Assembly (NCBI RefSeq): GCF_900104155.1
Contig: NZ_FMYB01000006.1
Location: forward strand, 13,014 to 77,013
Direction: 5' to 3'
From: Butyrivibrio sp. INlla16
GTDB lineage: Bacteria > Bacillota > Clostridia > Lachnospirales > Lachnospiraceae
Length of the DNA: 64,000 nucleotides
The notes beneath the pieces were generated by a model. It was not told the origin of the DNA and ran no database searches. It worked only from the letters and a program-made list of their open reading frames with translations. Of this stretch, positions 15,574-24,570 are shown piece after piece. The translations under genes were made by a program, and so were the position numbers. Each line of letters starts with the position of its first letter. Positions within the stretch are counted from its first letter, which is position 1.

Positions 15574-17385
15574 ATGGCAAACGAAAGAAATGTGAGCAAT
15601 GAAACAGAAACCATGAAGACCGCACAGAAAGGTGCCTTTTTCCAGACGATTGCATTTCAGAATCTTGCAGTAAACCTGGTGATTCTGTTAGCAGTTGTGA
15701 TTGTTACCATCATTCTGGTTAACAGTATGAAAGGCATGATGAATACTGCGGTTGTGGCCAGCACAAATGAAGTTGACACTCTTATTGCAGAAGGAAAACT
15801 CAAACAAGCTACTCTTCAGATAGACGGTAGTCTTAGTGCACTTATAGGTGCAGCTTCTATGGAGAGTGTAGATGATGAAACTTTGCAGGGATACGCAGAT
15901 ACTCTTAAGGCTGCAGAAGCACAGATACCTGAGCTCACCGAGTATCTCAGTACCAGCCTTTGGGTTACTCAGGTTGCTGATGGCGCTGAGCAATATGCAG
16001 CTCTTGAAAACTCCCTTAACGCATTTCTTGCTGATGCAAACTCTATAATGGAAAGCTGCATGGCAAGGGACATGGAGCCTGCTTTCGCTGTTCTTTCTTC
16101 AACTTATTATCCAAATATGACCAGCATGAACGCTGCTTTCGATACTGCCGAGGCATCAATACAGGGTCTGTCAGTTGGTTTAGGTGCCTACCTTCAGCTG
16201 ACTCTCAACGATGGTACCAAAAAGGCTGTTATCGGAATTATAATTATCATTCTCTGCATAGTTGCAGGTCTTGTACTTAGCATTGTCAGAATCAGTAACA
16301 AGATCAGTGCCATCTCTAATGAAGTTGTTGGTATCATCGACAACATCAATGCCGGAAAGGGGGATCTTACCACTCGTGTAAGAACACAGACCAAGACAGA
16401 GCTTTGGTCAATTGTGGATGGAATCAACCAGTTTATAGGCACTCTTCAGGGTATTATTAAGGATGTAAAAGACGGTACTGTTGTACTTCGTACTTCTGCC
16501 GATGAGATGACTGACCAGATTCAGAAGGCAAGTGATAACATCACAAATACTTCAGCTGCTCTCGAGGAGTTGTCGGCAAGTATGGATACTGTTTCTTCCA
16601 CAGCCGATCAGATAGGCGGGCGCCTTGAGGAAGTAAAAGACGCCGCTGACGAGATCAGACGGGAAGCTGCAGAGGGTGCTCAGACCGCAATCTCCATTAA
16701 GAACGAAGCAGATGAGATCAAAATCGCAGCAACTCAGAAAAAAGAGAATACCGGCGCCAAAATTACAGAGCTTAACGAAGTGCTTCAGATTTCTGTTAAG
16801 GATAGTGAAAAAGTTTCCCAGATCAATGAACTTACCAATGTCATTTTGGACATCGCTTCTCAGACAAACCTCCTTGCTCTCAATGCTTCTATCGAGGCTG
16901 CAAGAGCAGGTGAAGCAGGAAAAGGTTTCGCCGTTGTTGCTGAGGAAATCAGCGCCCTCGCTGAAAACAGCCGCCAGACAGCCGGCAACATTCAGGTTAT
17001 CAGTAATGAGGTTACAACCGCTGTTAAGAGCCTTTCAAACAACGCTCTTGAGGTAATCGATTTCATCAACAATACCGTTATCGCAGACTATGATTCTTTC
17101 GTGGAAACCGGAGACAAATACGAACAGGCTGCAATTATGATGGATGACATGCTTGAGAAATTCACAAGTAAGGCTGACAACCTCAACACCATTATGGATC
17201 GCATGGCTGATTCCGTTGAATCCATCACCGAGTCGGTTAAGCAAAGCTCAGAGGCCATCGGTCTTTCCGCTACTAACTCCACCGAGATTGTTGGTGAGAT
17301 CCAGGGTATCGATAATGCGATGAGCGAGAATAATAAGGTTACAGAGAGACTGAACCAGAGTACAAGTATTTTTGAGAATCTGTAA
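15574..17385 (+). CDS. Methyl-accepting chemotaxis protein
   Basis: A 603-aa transmembrane chemoreceptor. TM1 is at about 28-49 ([16 protein letters not shown]). A helical extracytoplasmic sensor of roughly 150 residues follows. TM2 is near 205-230 ([18 protein letters not shown]), then a HAMP linker and a long helical signalling domain. The hairpin tip is the conserved [20 protein letters not shown] followed by [16 protein letters not shown]. No CheB/CheR-binding tail is visible. The ATG at 15574 follows GGGAGG at good spacing. No other chemotaxis genes are in the window, so it must work with che genes elsewhere. The ligand is unknown; the sensor has no recognisable Cache or PAS fold. Confidence 0.95.
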   Translation: MANERNVSNETETMKTAQKGAFFQTIAFQNLAVNLVILLAVVIVTIILVNSMKGMMNTAVVASTNEVDTLIAEGKLKQATLQIDGSLSALIGAASMESVDDETLQGYADTLKAAEAQIPELTEYLSTSLWVTQVADGAEQYAALENSLNAFLADANSIMESCMARDMEPAFAVLSSTYYPNMTSMNAAFDTAEASIQGLSVGLGAYLQLTLNDGTKKAVIGIIIIILCIVAGLVLSIVRISNKISAISNEVVGIIDNINAGKGDLTTRVRTQTKTELWSIVDGINQFIGTLQGIIKDVKDGTVVLRTSADEMTDQIQKASDNITNTSAALEELSASMDTVSSTADQIGGRLEEVKDAADEIRREAAEGAQTAISIKNEADEIKIAATQKKENTGAKITELNEVLQISVKDSEKVSQINELTNVILDIASQTNLLALNASIEAARAGEAGKGFAVVAEEISALAENSRQTAGNIQVISNEVTTAVKSLSNNALEVIDFINNTVIADYDSFVETGDKYEQAAIMMDDMLEKFTSKADNLNTIMDRMADSVESITESVKQSSEAIGLSATNSTEIVGEIQGIDNAMSENNKVTERLNQSTSIFENL

Positions 17386-17482
17386 TAAAAAAGATAACAT
17401 ACAAGAAATGCTTCGCAGCATTTAAGGTGAATTTAAAAATATCGTTTGCTTCTTCATAAAGAAACATAGGTAAATAACTTAT

Positions 17483-17524
17483 AAACCGGTAATCGCCTAA
17501 TAAAATTAGGTGGTTACCGGTTTT
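17483..17524 (+). terminator. Rho-independent terminator after the chemoreceptor
   Basis: The stem is AAACCGGTAA (17483-17492) with TTACCGGTTT (17514-17523), plus an inner CCTAA/TTAGG, followed by a T run. It lies between converging genes and may act both ways. Confidence 0.85.
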
Positions 17525-17597
17525 CTACGCCATTCTTTTAGAATTTGTATGACTTGATTTTAATTCATCAGGCCGCTAGGTCGCATGCTATTCCTGA

Positions 17598-18482
17598 TCA
17601 TGCCCTGCCGTAAGCTGAGCGAAGTCTCAGGTGTGTATTCGGATTGTCGGCGCTTCTAAGGTGTGAGTCGATGCTTCTGTCAGAAGTTCTGGTCTCCTGG
17701 CTTGCAACCGAGGTGCTCATGAGATCACTTGAGAGGCTGTTTAGCATCTCGCGAAGAAGTGATCCCTGTCCGGTGTAGGAAGAGATGATGCTGTCTTCAT
17801 CAGAAGTATCAAGAGATGCTACATCTGAGCCAAGCGATGAACTTATCGCATTTGCTGAGCTTCTATTGTTCGAGCCGGATGCCACTGATGACACTATGCT
17901 CTGCAGGTCTTCTGACGAGTTATCAAGTAAACTCTTGTAGCCTGAGTAATTGCCGATTGCGGAAAGTGCTGTATCCGTGAGCGCACTGAGTGCTGAATTG
18001 CCCTCACCATCCTCGGATCCGACAGCTAGATTAGAAAAGAGTCCCGATGTGAAATCCGCCTTATCTGTAAGGGAGTTGTCGATAGAATCCTTCATCATCG
18101 CAGTGTAGAGGTAATTCTGGAGAATCAGGTTGCTTCTGGCTTCGCCCTCTGCTGTGCCGTCAGATGCGGCACCGGCGATACCTATCAGCCTATCCTCTGC
18201 CTCCTTCGAAAGGTCACTAACAATGGCCTCTGCAGAATCTTCGGAAGAAGCTGTCTGCCCGAGAAGATCCGACTTCATAACCATCCCAAGTATGCTTGAA
18301 AAAGAGTTGGCACTTGCAAGAGCACTTGTGGCATCAGCTGTATCAAGTGAGCTTCCGATGCTCGCCAATGCGGATGCGCTTCCAAGAGCCGAACTGCCTC
18401 CGAGCAGTCCTCCGGACATGGAATTAAGCGATGTCAGATTACTGTAATTTGAAACAATTGAAGATAGATAATCGTAGTCCAT
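17598..18482 (-). CDS. Ser/Ala-rich protein of unknown function
   Basis: A 294-aa acidic protein, extremely rich in Ser, Ala, Leu and Asp, for example GGSSALGSASALASIGSSLD near residue 30. No signal peptide, lipobox or membrane helix is visible, and I recognise no domain. The last 40 residues change character to Arg/His-rich (DRSIDSHLRSADNPNTHLRL). The start at 18482 has a close ribosome site (GGGGGAG) and a well-formed promoter and palindrome upstream, so I take it as a real, regulated gene. The composition recalls proteins secreted through flagellar or other non-Sec routes, but that is speculation. It converges with the chemoreceptor. Confidence 0.75.
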   Translation of the reverse strand: MDYDYLSSIVSNYSNLTSLNSMSGGLLGGSSALGSASALASIGSSLDTADATSALASANSFSSILGMVMKSDLLGQTASSEDSAEAIVSDLSKEAEDRLIGIAGAASDGTAEGEARSNLILQNYLYTAMMKDSIDNSLTDKADFTSGLFSNLAVGSEDGEGNSALSALTDTALSAIGNYSGYKSLLDNSSEDLQSIVSSVASGSNNRSSANAISSSLGSDVASLDTSDEDSIISSYTGQGSLLREMLNSLSSDLMSTSVASQETRTSDRSIDSHLRSADNPNTHLRLRSAYGRA

Positions 18483-18558
18483 GACTCCCCCAAAAAACTT
18501 TTTTCAGTAGAAAAGTGACTTTTTACCAACAAGATTGCAGATTATCTGGCTTTCCCCA

Positions 18559-18617
18559 AAACACAATATATTGTGTTTGCCATGAATGTATTATACCACA
18601 AATATGGTTTTTGTGGT
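18559..18617 (-). promoter_or_regulatory. Promoter with two dyads upstream of the Ser/Ala-rich gene
   Basis: On the minus strand an extended -10 (TGGTATAAT, TATAAT at 18595-18590) is followed 12 bases later by a perfect 20-bp palindrome at 18559-18578 (AAACACAATATATTGTGTTT). A second dyad, ACCACAAA (18595-18602) with TTTGTGGT (18610-18617), covers the -10 edge and spacer. The placement fits a repressor operator at the start site. Confidence 0.6.
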
Positions 18618-18657
18618 TGATGAAATTTTGGATTATTTAAAAAAATCGGAGACCAAA

Positions 18658-19812
18658 TTAGTAAGCAGCCTCAACTGCCGCCTTGTCCACAACCACGATC
18701 GGTTCGGTCACTTCTTCACCCATGCTGTTGAAATAAGTTATCTCGGGGACGATGTCCTCGGCGGCGTACCAGGTCTCTGACATGAAGGTTTCCTTCTGAA
18801 TTTTGGCCTGTTTTTCCAGGTCATAAATGAGTTTAAGGCAAGCAGGGCCCTGGAGTGGATTGCACTCAAAGTCTGCATTGATATTACCATCGAGTACATT
18901 TTTAAGTCCGTTCTTGCAGGCGTCGAAAGAAATTATTATCATGTCGCCGCCAACTCCGTAGCTGATACCGTGCTCGTCGAGGCTCTTCATGATCCCAAAG
19001 GCCATGTTGTCATTCTGGGCCACGATCACGTTGAACTCGCCCTTATATTCCTCGCAGAATTCATCCATGACGCGTTTTCCGCCCTCCTCGGTGAATTCGC
19101 CGTCCCAGGAGTCAATGATGTTCCAGGCCTCGTACTCGATATACTTGTGAAAACCGGCTGAGCGCCCGTTTTCCGCTGAAGAGCCCTCATTTCCCGTAAC
19201 CTCTATAATATTTATCTCCTTGAGGCCTTTTTTTGCTGCATAGTTTTTAAGCCACTCGCCGGCGGCCAGGCCCTCATCTGTGAATTCAGACCCGAGCCAG
19301 GTGACGTATTTCTCGGAATCATCAATGGTTCTGTCGATTACAATCACCGGGATCCCGGCCTCTTCCGCTTTTGTAAGGACTTCTTCCCAGCCTGTGGAAA
19401 CTATGGGATCAATGACGATGTAGTCAACTTTTTTGTCAACGAAGCCGGAAACGGCTTTTATCTGAACATCGATGTCGTTGTCGCAGTCAATGAAGTCGAG
19501 CTTTATGCCATTTTCCTCAGAAAGTGCCTGTTTCACCGAATTTGTGGACGCTATTCGCCAATCGGATTCGTGACCAACTTGCGCGAAGCCCACTGTGATC
19601 TCGCGGCCAAGGAGCTTGTCTCCCCTTCCTTTAGGCGCTTTACAGCCTGAAATAAGGCACGCCATCGCAACAAAAAATATCAGAAACGCGATGCTTCTGC
19701 CTGTGAATGCGCCTGACTTTTTCAGTTTTTTGAAATAGCTCAGAAGTCTTCTGATCGGCGTACTTTTTCTCTTTTTTACATAGTCGCTGAATTGGACAAC
19801 TTTTGCATCCAT
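18658..19812 (-). CDS. YtfQ-like sugar-binding lipoprotein, orphan
   Basis: A 384-aa periplasmic-binding-protein type 1 fold of the galactofuranose/ribose (CUT2) class. The opening ITVGFAQVGHESDWRIA and the following IKAVSGFVDKKVDYIVIDP and VIVIDRTIDDSEKYVTWLGS match YtfQ. It has an unusually long, basic cytoplasmic N-terminus of about 45 residues before a hydrophobic helix ending in the lipobox LISGC (Cys near 56). It should deliver a sugar to a CUT2 importer, but no permease or ATPase lies beside it. It may use a shared transporter such as mmsAB at 37544-40284, or be a sensor. Its start follows GAGGGGAATCACAA. Confidence 0.85.
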   Translation of the reverse strand: MDAKVVQFSDYVKKRKSTPIRRLLSYFKKLKKSGAFTGRSIAFLIFFVAMACLISGCKAPKGRGDKLLGREITVGFAQVGHESDWRIASTNSVKQALSEENGIKLDFIDCDNDIDVQIKAVSGFVDKKVDYIVIDPIVSTGWEEVLTKAEEAGIPVIVIDRTIDDSEKYVTWLGSEFTDEGLAAGEWLKNYAAKKGLKEINIIEVTGNEGSSAENGRSAGFHKYIEYEAWNIIDSWDGEFTEEGGKRVMDEFCEEYKGEFNVIVAQNDNMAFGIMKSLDEHGISYGVGGDMIIISFDACKNGLKNVLDGNINADFECNPLQGPACLKLIYDLEKQAKIQKETFMSETWYAAEDIVPEITYFNSMGEEVTEPIVVVDKAAVEAAY

Positions 19813-19858
19813 TTGTGATTCCCCTCATGGCGTCTTTTCACAAACTCATATATATCGC

Positions 19859-19896
19859 AAAAAAATAAAGACGCTACCAATATTATGATAGCGCCT
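19859..19896 (-). terminator. Terminator after the Thr/Glu-linker lipoprotein gene
   Basis: On the minus strand GGCGCTA pairs with TAGCGTC (one mismatch) and is followed by a T-rich run. A weaker stem, TCCTCA/TGAGGA, lies nearer the stop at 19933-19959. Confidence 0.75.
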
Positions 19897-19981
19897 TGTA
19901 TATGTTAATACTATTTAATTTCTATTAAAAATTCCTCAAAATACTGCAAAGTCTGAGGATTTTTCAGGCCTCGAATTTTTA

Positions 19982-20899
19982 TTACTTAACAGTAACCTTG
20001 GTGATGTGGGGGTTAACGCCCTGGTACCAGTAGAGGAAGCCCTCCATGTCAACCTTGTCGCCAACGTTAAGTGCCTCAGCAGCCTTGTAAACGTCGGAGT
20101 CCTTGTCGCAAAGGTAGGACTCAACTGTGAAGGTGTAGGTATTTCCATCAGCAGATACGTTGAAGTAAAGGTCGTCGCCCTGAGAGCCTGATCCGTCATA
20201 GTTGTAAAGGAAAGCAACTTCGTTGCCGTCAGCGTCTTTGCTTGCTTCTACAGTCATGTCTGTGAAAGATACGAACTCGTTCTGGTGGTCGATGATAGAA
20301 TCGCTTGCAAGGTCAGCTGTTACATCTTCTGCCTCAGCAACAAAGCTTCCGTCCTCGATCTCGTAAGTTGCATCGATGATCTCAACTTCGCCTTCCCACT
20401 CTGTCTTGTAACCGGTAACCTTGATCTTGGTTCCCTGCTCAAGCTTAGCGTAGTCTTCCTCAGAGCAAGGCATGTTGTAAAGGAAGTATGCACCATCTTC
20501 AGCCTGTGTGTAGAAAGTAGCAACGCCTACGCCGTCTTTCTCCCACCAGCCCTGCTTAGCCTGTACATAGGTCTCAACTGTAACCTCCGCATCAAGATCA
20601 GCAGCAGCAAAATCATCATGGCTCATAACATCGCCTGTTGCAGCTTCTGTGTCTTCTGCTGCGTCTGTTGCTTCTTCTGTTGTCTCTTCTGCTGTTTCTT
20701 CTGTTGTCTCTTCTACTGTTTCTTCTGTTGCTTCTGTTGTCTCTTCTACACTCTCTTCTGTCTCAGCTGCATCAGCTGCTTCTGTGCTCTCAGCCTCTGT
20801 AGCTGTCTCTGCGGGAGCTTCTGTCTTAGCCTGTCCGCATCCGATCATGCTTACAGCAAATGCAAGTGTCAATAATGTTGCGATAGTCTTCTTTTTCAT
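19982..20899 (-). CDS. Lipoprotein with Thr/Glu-rich linker and probable beta-barrel domain
   Basis: A 305-aa exported protein. The signal peptide ends at the lipobox SMIGCG (Cys near 21). Residues about 25-90 are a low-complexity linker of Thr, Glu and Ala (repeats of ETTEE/EETVE), likely spanning the cell wall. The remaining 210 residues look like two OB-fold-like halves: AKLEQGTKIKVTGYKTEWEGEVEI and EALNVGDKVDMEGFLYWYQG resemble OB strands seen in nucleic-acid or sugar-binding lipoproteins. I know no assigned function. It has its own promoter and terminator and so forms a single-gene unit between two sugar-transport loci. The ribosome site is AGGAGG. Confidence 0.8.
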   Translation of the reverse strand: MKKKTIATLLTLAFAVSMIGCGQAKTEAPAETATEAESTEAADAAETEESVEETTEATEETVEETTEETAEETTEEATDAAEDTEAATGDVMSHDDFAAADLDAEVTVETYVQAKQGWWEKDGVGVATFYTQAEDGAYFLYNMPCSEEDYAKLEQGTKIKVTGYKTEWEGEVEIIDATYEIEDGSFVAEAEDVTADLASDSIIDHQNEFVSFTDMTVEASKDADGNEVAFLYNYDGSGSQGDDLYFNVSADGNTYTFTVESYLCDKDSDVYKAAEALNVGDKVDMEGFLYWYQGVNPHITKVTVK

Positions 20900-20986
20900 A
20901 ATTTTTTCCTCCTGTAATGGTCAGCTGCCGGGTTTGTGCTGTTGTATGCGCACTTGGCTCACTGCCGTTATCTGTTATCGCCGACT

Positions 20987-20992
20987 ATTATA
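20987..20992 (-). promoter_or_regulatory. Extended -10 promoter of the linker lipoprotein gene
   Basis: TATAAT preceded by TG one base upstream (GTGATATAAT on the minus strand), about 90 bases before the start at 20899. No good -35 is visible. Confidence 0.5.
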
Positions 20993-21012
20993 TCACTCTA
21001 TTGGTGAAAAAA

Positions 21013-22686
21013 CTATTCTTTCGAAATCTTGCCACTTTTCCTCGAATAGAAGAAGTACGCGCCGATCAGTACCCAGGCGCCAATCAATATCCTGATGAGC
21101 CACTTGGATTCCTCGGGAAGTTCGCCGAGGTCTGCTTTGCCGGCGTTTACTGCGCTGCCGGAATCAAGGTGGTAGAGGCTTCTGGTGTCATCGTAGAGCT
21201 TGACGATGAAGTCGTCGTCCACTTCTTTCTTTCTGCGAACCGACTTGGTGACATTCTCGATTAGCGCACCCGCTGCATCTCGAAGCGAGGTGGAGCCGTT
21301 GAATACACTGGTAACAAAGGTATAGCGCTGGTTATCAAGAAGAAGCTTTGTAGCAGCAATTTTCACATCATAATATGTGCTGTTATCCTCACCTGCTCTA
21401 TTCAGGTAGTCCTTATATTCAGCAGATTCCTGAGCTTTTGTGGTGACAGGAACATAGCCTTCTGTCTCGGCATAAGCCATTTGGACATCATTCGTCAGCA
21501 TGTACTGCGCAAAAAGCCAGGATGCAAGCACAACCTGCGGATCCTCTTTATTGAAGATGCAGATAGAGGGGCCCTGGGAAATCATTGCGTAGCGGCCACC
21601 AGCTGCCTTAATACTGTCATCCAGAAGCTCTCCATCTTTCGAGTAGTACTGCGGGATGGGATATACTACGGTTTCAAAGTCCACCACTTTGTCTTCCGCG
21701 ATGTCGCGGAGCGGTGCCTTGGAGCCCATCCAGGTGGAGCCTGCGGTTGAGTCGACTGCAAATATGCACTGGCCGGCATTCAAGAAGTTTGCGGGATATC
21801 CGGAGATCTTGAAGGTTGAGAATGCACCGGTTTTCGCATGCTCTGCTATTGTCATGAGGGAAGCCTTGGTATCATCACTGAAAAGTTCGATGTCCCCCTT
21901 ATCATTCGAGTAGCCTGCCCCCTGCTGTTTCAGCATCTGTATCATCATGTTATCGGTGGATTTATATATAAAAGGTATCATGACCTTCTGGCCGTTTAGC
22001 TTGTAGGTGCCATCCTCGTTTTTCGCAAGGGCTGCCTCGGAAACTTCCCAGACAAAATCCCAGGTGAGGACCTCCGGCATCTCAAAGCCAAGCTGTTCTA
22101 CAAAGTCTTTATTGACATAGCAGGCCTCGGTTGAGCGCATATACGGGATCGCGTAGTGGCTGCCTCCAATCTTGCACTCTGATAAAAACTCAGGAACAAT
22201 CTCGTCAATGGTCGGAGCGTCGTATTTCAGCTCGCTGCCGCCAAGTCCGTATTTTTCATCTGCGAAAAGATCGTCCAATGGCTCAACTGTGTCCGCGCCG
22301 GTCATGTAAGTCGCGATATGATCGGGGTAGGTTATGCAGACATTGGGCGTGGTATCTGTCGCGATATTTGTAATTACGTCATTATATATTTTGCCATAAT
22401 CCGTGTATAGTCGGATTGTTACATCCACATTCGGATAAAGCTCCTCAAAATTCTTGATCGCTTTTTCGTATATTCTTGTCTGGGTTTTGTTGGTATCATT
22501 CTTTGCCCAGAAAGTGATTTCTATTTTCTTGTTCTCATCAAAAGATTCCGGTATCTCGAATCCGCGGGCTTCTTTACTTCCGTGGCAGGCTGTCAAAGCA
22601 AGTCCGTTTATGGCAACTGTAAGTACCATAGCGGCTGCAAGCGCAATTTTCTTTATGGATTTTTTGTTGCAAAAATTCGGCATCAT
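21013..22686 (-). CDS. Sugar ABC transporter solute-binding lipoprotein (CUT1) with C-terminal membrane helix
   Basis: A 557-aa family 1 solute-binding protein of the UgpB/MalE class. The signal ends at the lipobox LTAC (Cys near 34). The mature part opens KKIEITFWAKNDTNKTQ and carries YPNVDVTIRLYTDYGKIYNDVITNIAT; the usual ALPYMRSTEACYVNKD-like segment reads YAIPYMRSTEACYVNKDF. It is about 100 residues longer than normal. The extra end holds the hydrophobic helix WLIRILIGAWVLIGAYFFY and a basic tail, so the protein appears anchored at both ends, which is rare. Its start overlaps the permease stop by four bases (ATGA). It feeds the adjacent permeases with an oligosaccharide. Confidence 0.9.
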   Translation of the reverse strand: MMPNFCNKKSIKKIALAAAMVLTVAINGLALTACHGSKEARGFEIPESFDENKKIEITFWAKNDTNKTQTRIYEKAIKNFEELYPNVDVTIRLYTDYGKIYNDVITNIATDTTPNVCITYPDHIATYMTGADTVEPLDDLFADEKYGLGGSELKYDAPTIDEIVPEFLSECKIGGSHYAIPYMRSTEACYVNKDFVEQLGFEMPEVLTWDFVWEVSEAALAKNEDGTYKLNGQKVMIPFIYKSTDNMMIQMLKQQGAGYSNDKGDIELFSDDTKASLMTIAEHAKTGAFSTFKISGYPANFLNAGQCIFAVDSTAGSTWMGSKAPLRDIAEDKVVDFETVVYPIPQYYSKDGELLDDSIKAAGGRYAMISQGPSICIFNKEDPQVVLASWLFAQYMLTNDVQMAYAETEGYVPVTTKAQESAEYKDYLNRAGEDNSTYYDVKIAATKLLLDNQRYTFVTSVFNGSTSLRDAAGALIENVTKSVRRKKEVDDDFIVKLYDDTRSLYHLDSGSAVNAGKADLGELPEESKWLIRILIGAWVLIGAYFFYSRKSGKISKE

Positions 22687-23555
22687 CCCTTCGTACCTCC
22701 TCTTGCAACTCCGGCCATGATTTTCCTTCGAAATACAAGGAACAAAATCATCAGCGGTACGGAAATTGCCACCACTGCTGCCATCATGGCGGGGATATTT
22801 TCACGGCCAAAGCCGTTTTCACGTATCTCCTGAATTCCGTTGGAGACGAGAAAATAGTTGGAGTCGTCAGTGATGAGTCTCGGCCAGATGTAAGAATTCC
22901 AGCACTCGATGACCTTCAGGATTGTGATGGTGATGAGTGTGGGCTTTGCAATCGGAATCATGACGCGCCATAGATAGCGCATGTCGCTGGTCCCGTCTAC
23001 CTTTGCTGCTTTGTAGAGTTCATCCGGAATCTGCTCGAAGTTTTCCTTAAGAAGATATATGTAAAAAACCGAGATGACCGACGGCAGCACCAGGCCGGGG
23101 AAGGAGTTGCGCATATTCAGGTCGGTGATTGTGACATAGTTTGTGATGATGACGAGTTCATTTGGAATCATCATCAGTGATAAAAACAGCGCAAATACCA
23201 GGTTTTTTCCGGGGAATTCGAGTCTTGAAAACGCGAATGCGGAAAGAACCACGATTACAAGCATTATGCCCGTGGTAACCACCGTGAAAATGAAGGTGTT
23301 TATCAGGTATCTTCCCAGAGAAACTTCCGTGAACGCGCTCACATAGTTTTGGAAAGTGGGCGATGTAACGATGAGTCTCGGCACGTACTCGCTGTTGTAG
23401 GAACTGTAGCTTTTAAAGGATGTGAGAATCATCCAGTAAAAAGGGAACAGTACAATTAGGGCCCAGAAGGTCAGGAAAAGGTATTTCACAATTCCCTGGG
23501 CTATTGTGGCGGCCCGGTCGCGGGCTTCGATTTTTTCGTAATTAAGGTCATTCAT
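22683..23555 (-). CDS. Sugar ABC transporter permease (CUT1, UgpE/MalG-like)
   Basis: A 290-aa inner-membrane permease with six predicted helices. The EAA loop that contacts the ATPase reads ELYKAAKVDGTSDMRYLWRV followed by MIPIAKPTL. The N-terminal PFYWMILTSFKS segment is typical of MalG/UgpE proteins. It pairs with the UgpA-like permease encoded at 23671-24570. The only ribosome site near the ATG is GAGGGG, eight bases upstream, which is the end of the long repeat copy R4. Substrate is inferred to be a plant-type oligosaccharide from the glycosidases encoded upstream. Confidence 0.93.
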   Translation of the reverse strand: MNDLNYEKIEARDRAATIAQGIVKYLFLTFWALIVLFPFYWMILTSFKSYSSYNSEYVPRLIVTSPTFQNYVSAFTEVSLGRYLINTFIFTVVTTGIMLVIVVLSAFAFSRLEFPGKNLVFALFLSLMMIPNELVIITNYVTITDLNMRNSFPGLVLPSVISVFYIYLLKENFEQIPDELYKAAKVDGTSDMRYLWRVMIPIAKPTLITITILKVIECWNSYIWPRLITDDSNYFLVSNGIQEIRENGFGRENIPAMMAAVVAISVPLMILFLVFRRKIMAGVARGGTKG

Positions 23556-23563
23556 TGGGTGTA

Positions 23564-23660
23564 CCCCTCATCCGGCACTTCGTGCCACCTTGTCTTCGCT
23601 CCGCTTCGGTCGGCGCTAAGCCAACGTCCCCCGGACGTTGAGCGCCCCCAAGGGGAAGGC
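23564..23660 (-). repeat. Dispersed intergenic hairpin repeat, long copy R4
   Basis: Long form of 97 bases. Between the GGCAC-GAA-GTGCC stem and the outer tail it carries an extra hairpin, AACGTCC-CCC-GGACGTT inside a GCGCT/AGCGC stem. Its GGATGAGGGG end supplies the likely ribosome site of the 23555 start. Confidence 0.9.
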
Positions 23661-23670
23661 TCTTTCTATT

Positions 23671-24570
23671 TTATTGGTAATATACCGTCTTCTCGCTGAC
23701 GAGCAGGTTGATGACGGTGATGGTGAATACTATGGCGAACAGGATGATCGCTGCAGCCGAGGCATAGGACGGGTAGCCGCCGCTGTTGCCGTAGAGCATG
23801 TCGTAGATGTAGCCTACGATTGTGTTCATGCCTGCCGCGTTGAGGTCGGTCCCAAAAAGCGCAACCTCGTCGCTGTATGCTTTGAAAGCCCCGATAAATC
23901 CGGTGATGACCAGGTAAAAGATCATGGGCGAGATCATCGGGAGCGTGATTTTCGTGAAAATTCTCCACTTGGGAGTTGCATCTATCTTAGCCGCTTTGTA
24001 GTAGATGGGATCGACGGAAGCGAGATTGCTCGTCAGAATCAGGATCTTAAAGGGCAGCACGCACCAGATGGTGTAGAAGCACATGACGAACATTTTTGCC
24101 CAGTAGGGACCGTCGATGAAATCGATGCTTTCGCCGCCGAACGCGTTTATGAGCACGTTCACCATGCCATCGGTGTAAGCGGTTTTCTGGAAAAGGATCA
24201 TGAAAACAAGTCCCACCGCCAGAGTGTTAGTGACGTAGGGAAGAAAATAGATTGTCTGGAAAAGCTCCCTCAGTTTGTCAATTGAGCTGAGGGCTATCGA
24301 AATAATCAGCGCAATACCTGTGGAAAGCGGCACTGTTATAATCACAATGATGAAGGTGTTTTTCAGAGCCTGTATGAAATACGGGTCGTGCAGAACGTAG
24401 GAATAGTTGTAGGTTCCGAGCCCGAAATAGCTTTGCGATGCAAAGTTGTAGCCCTCCTCAAAGGAGTACACAAATACGTCTATCATCGGATAGACGAGGA
24501 AGGCTCCCAGGAATATGATCGCCGGCAGAAGGCACAGCCAGGCGGTTAAGGTCTGTTTCTTATTGCTCAC
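23671..24570 (-). CDS. Sugar ABC transporter permease (CUT1, UgpA/MalF-like)
   Basis: A 299-aa permease with six predicted helices. It opens LTAWLCLLPAIIFLGAFLVY and has the EAA loop IYYKAAKIDATPKWRIFTKI followed by TLPMISPM. It starts at GTG, overlapping the ATPase stop in GTGA, so translation is coupled. Together with the 22683-23555 permease it forms the channel of the importer. The operon order is ATPase, this permease, a repeat, the second permease and the binding protein, with all junctions overlapping or short except at the repeat. Confidence 0.93.
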   Translation of the reverse strand: MSNKKQTLTAWLCLLPAIIFLGAFLVYPMIDVFVYSFEEGYNFASQSYFGLGTYNYSYVLHDPYFIQALKNTFIIVIITVPLSTGIALIISIALSSIDKLRELFQTIYFLPYVTNTLAVGLVFMILFQKTAYTDGMVNVLINAFGGESIDFIDGPYWAKMFVMCFYTIWCVLPFKILILTSNLASVDPIYYKAAKIDATPKWRIFTKITLPMISPMIFYLVITGFIGAFKAYSDEVALFGTDLNAAGMNTIVGYIYDMLYGNSGGYPSYASAAAIILFAIVFTITVINLLVSEKTVYYQ

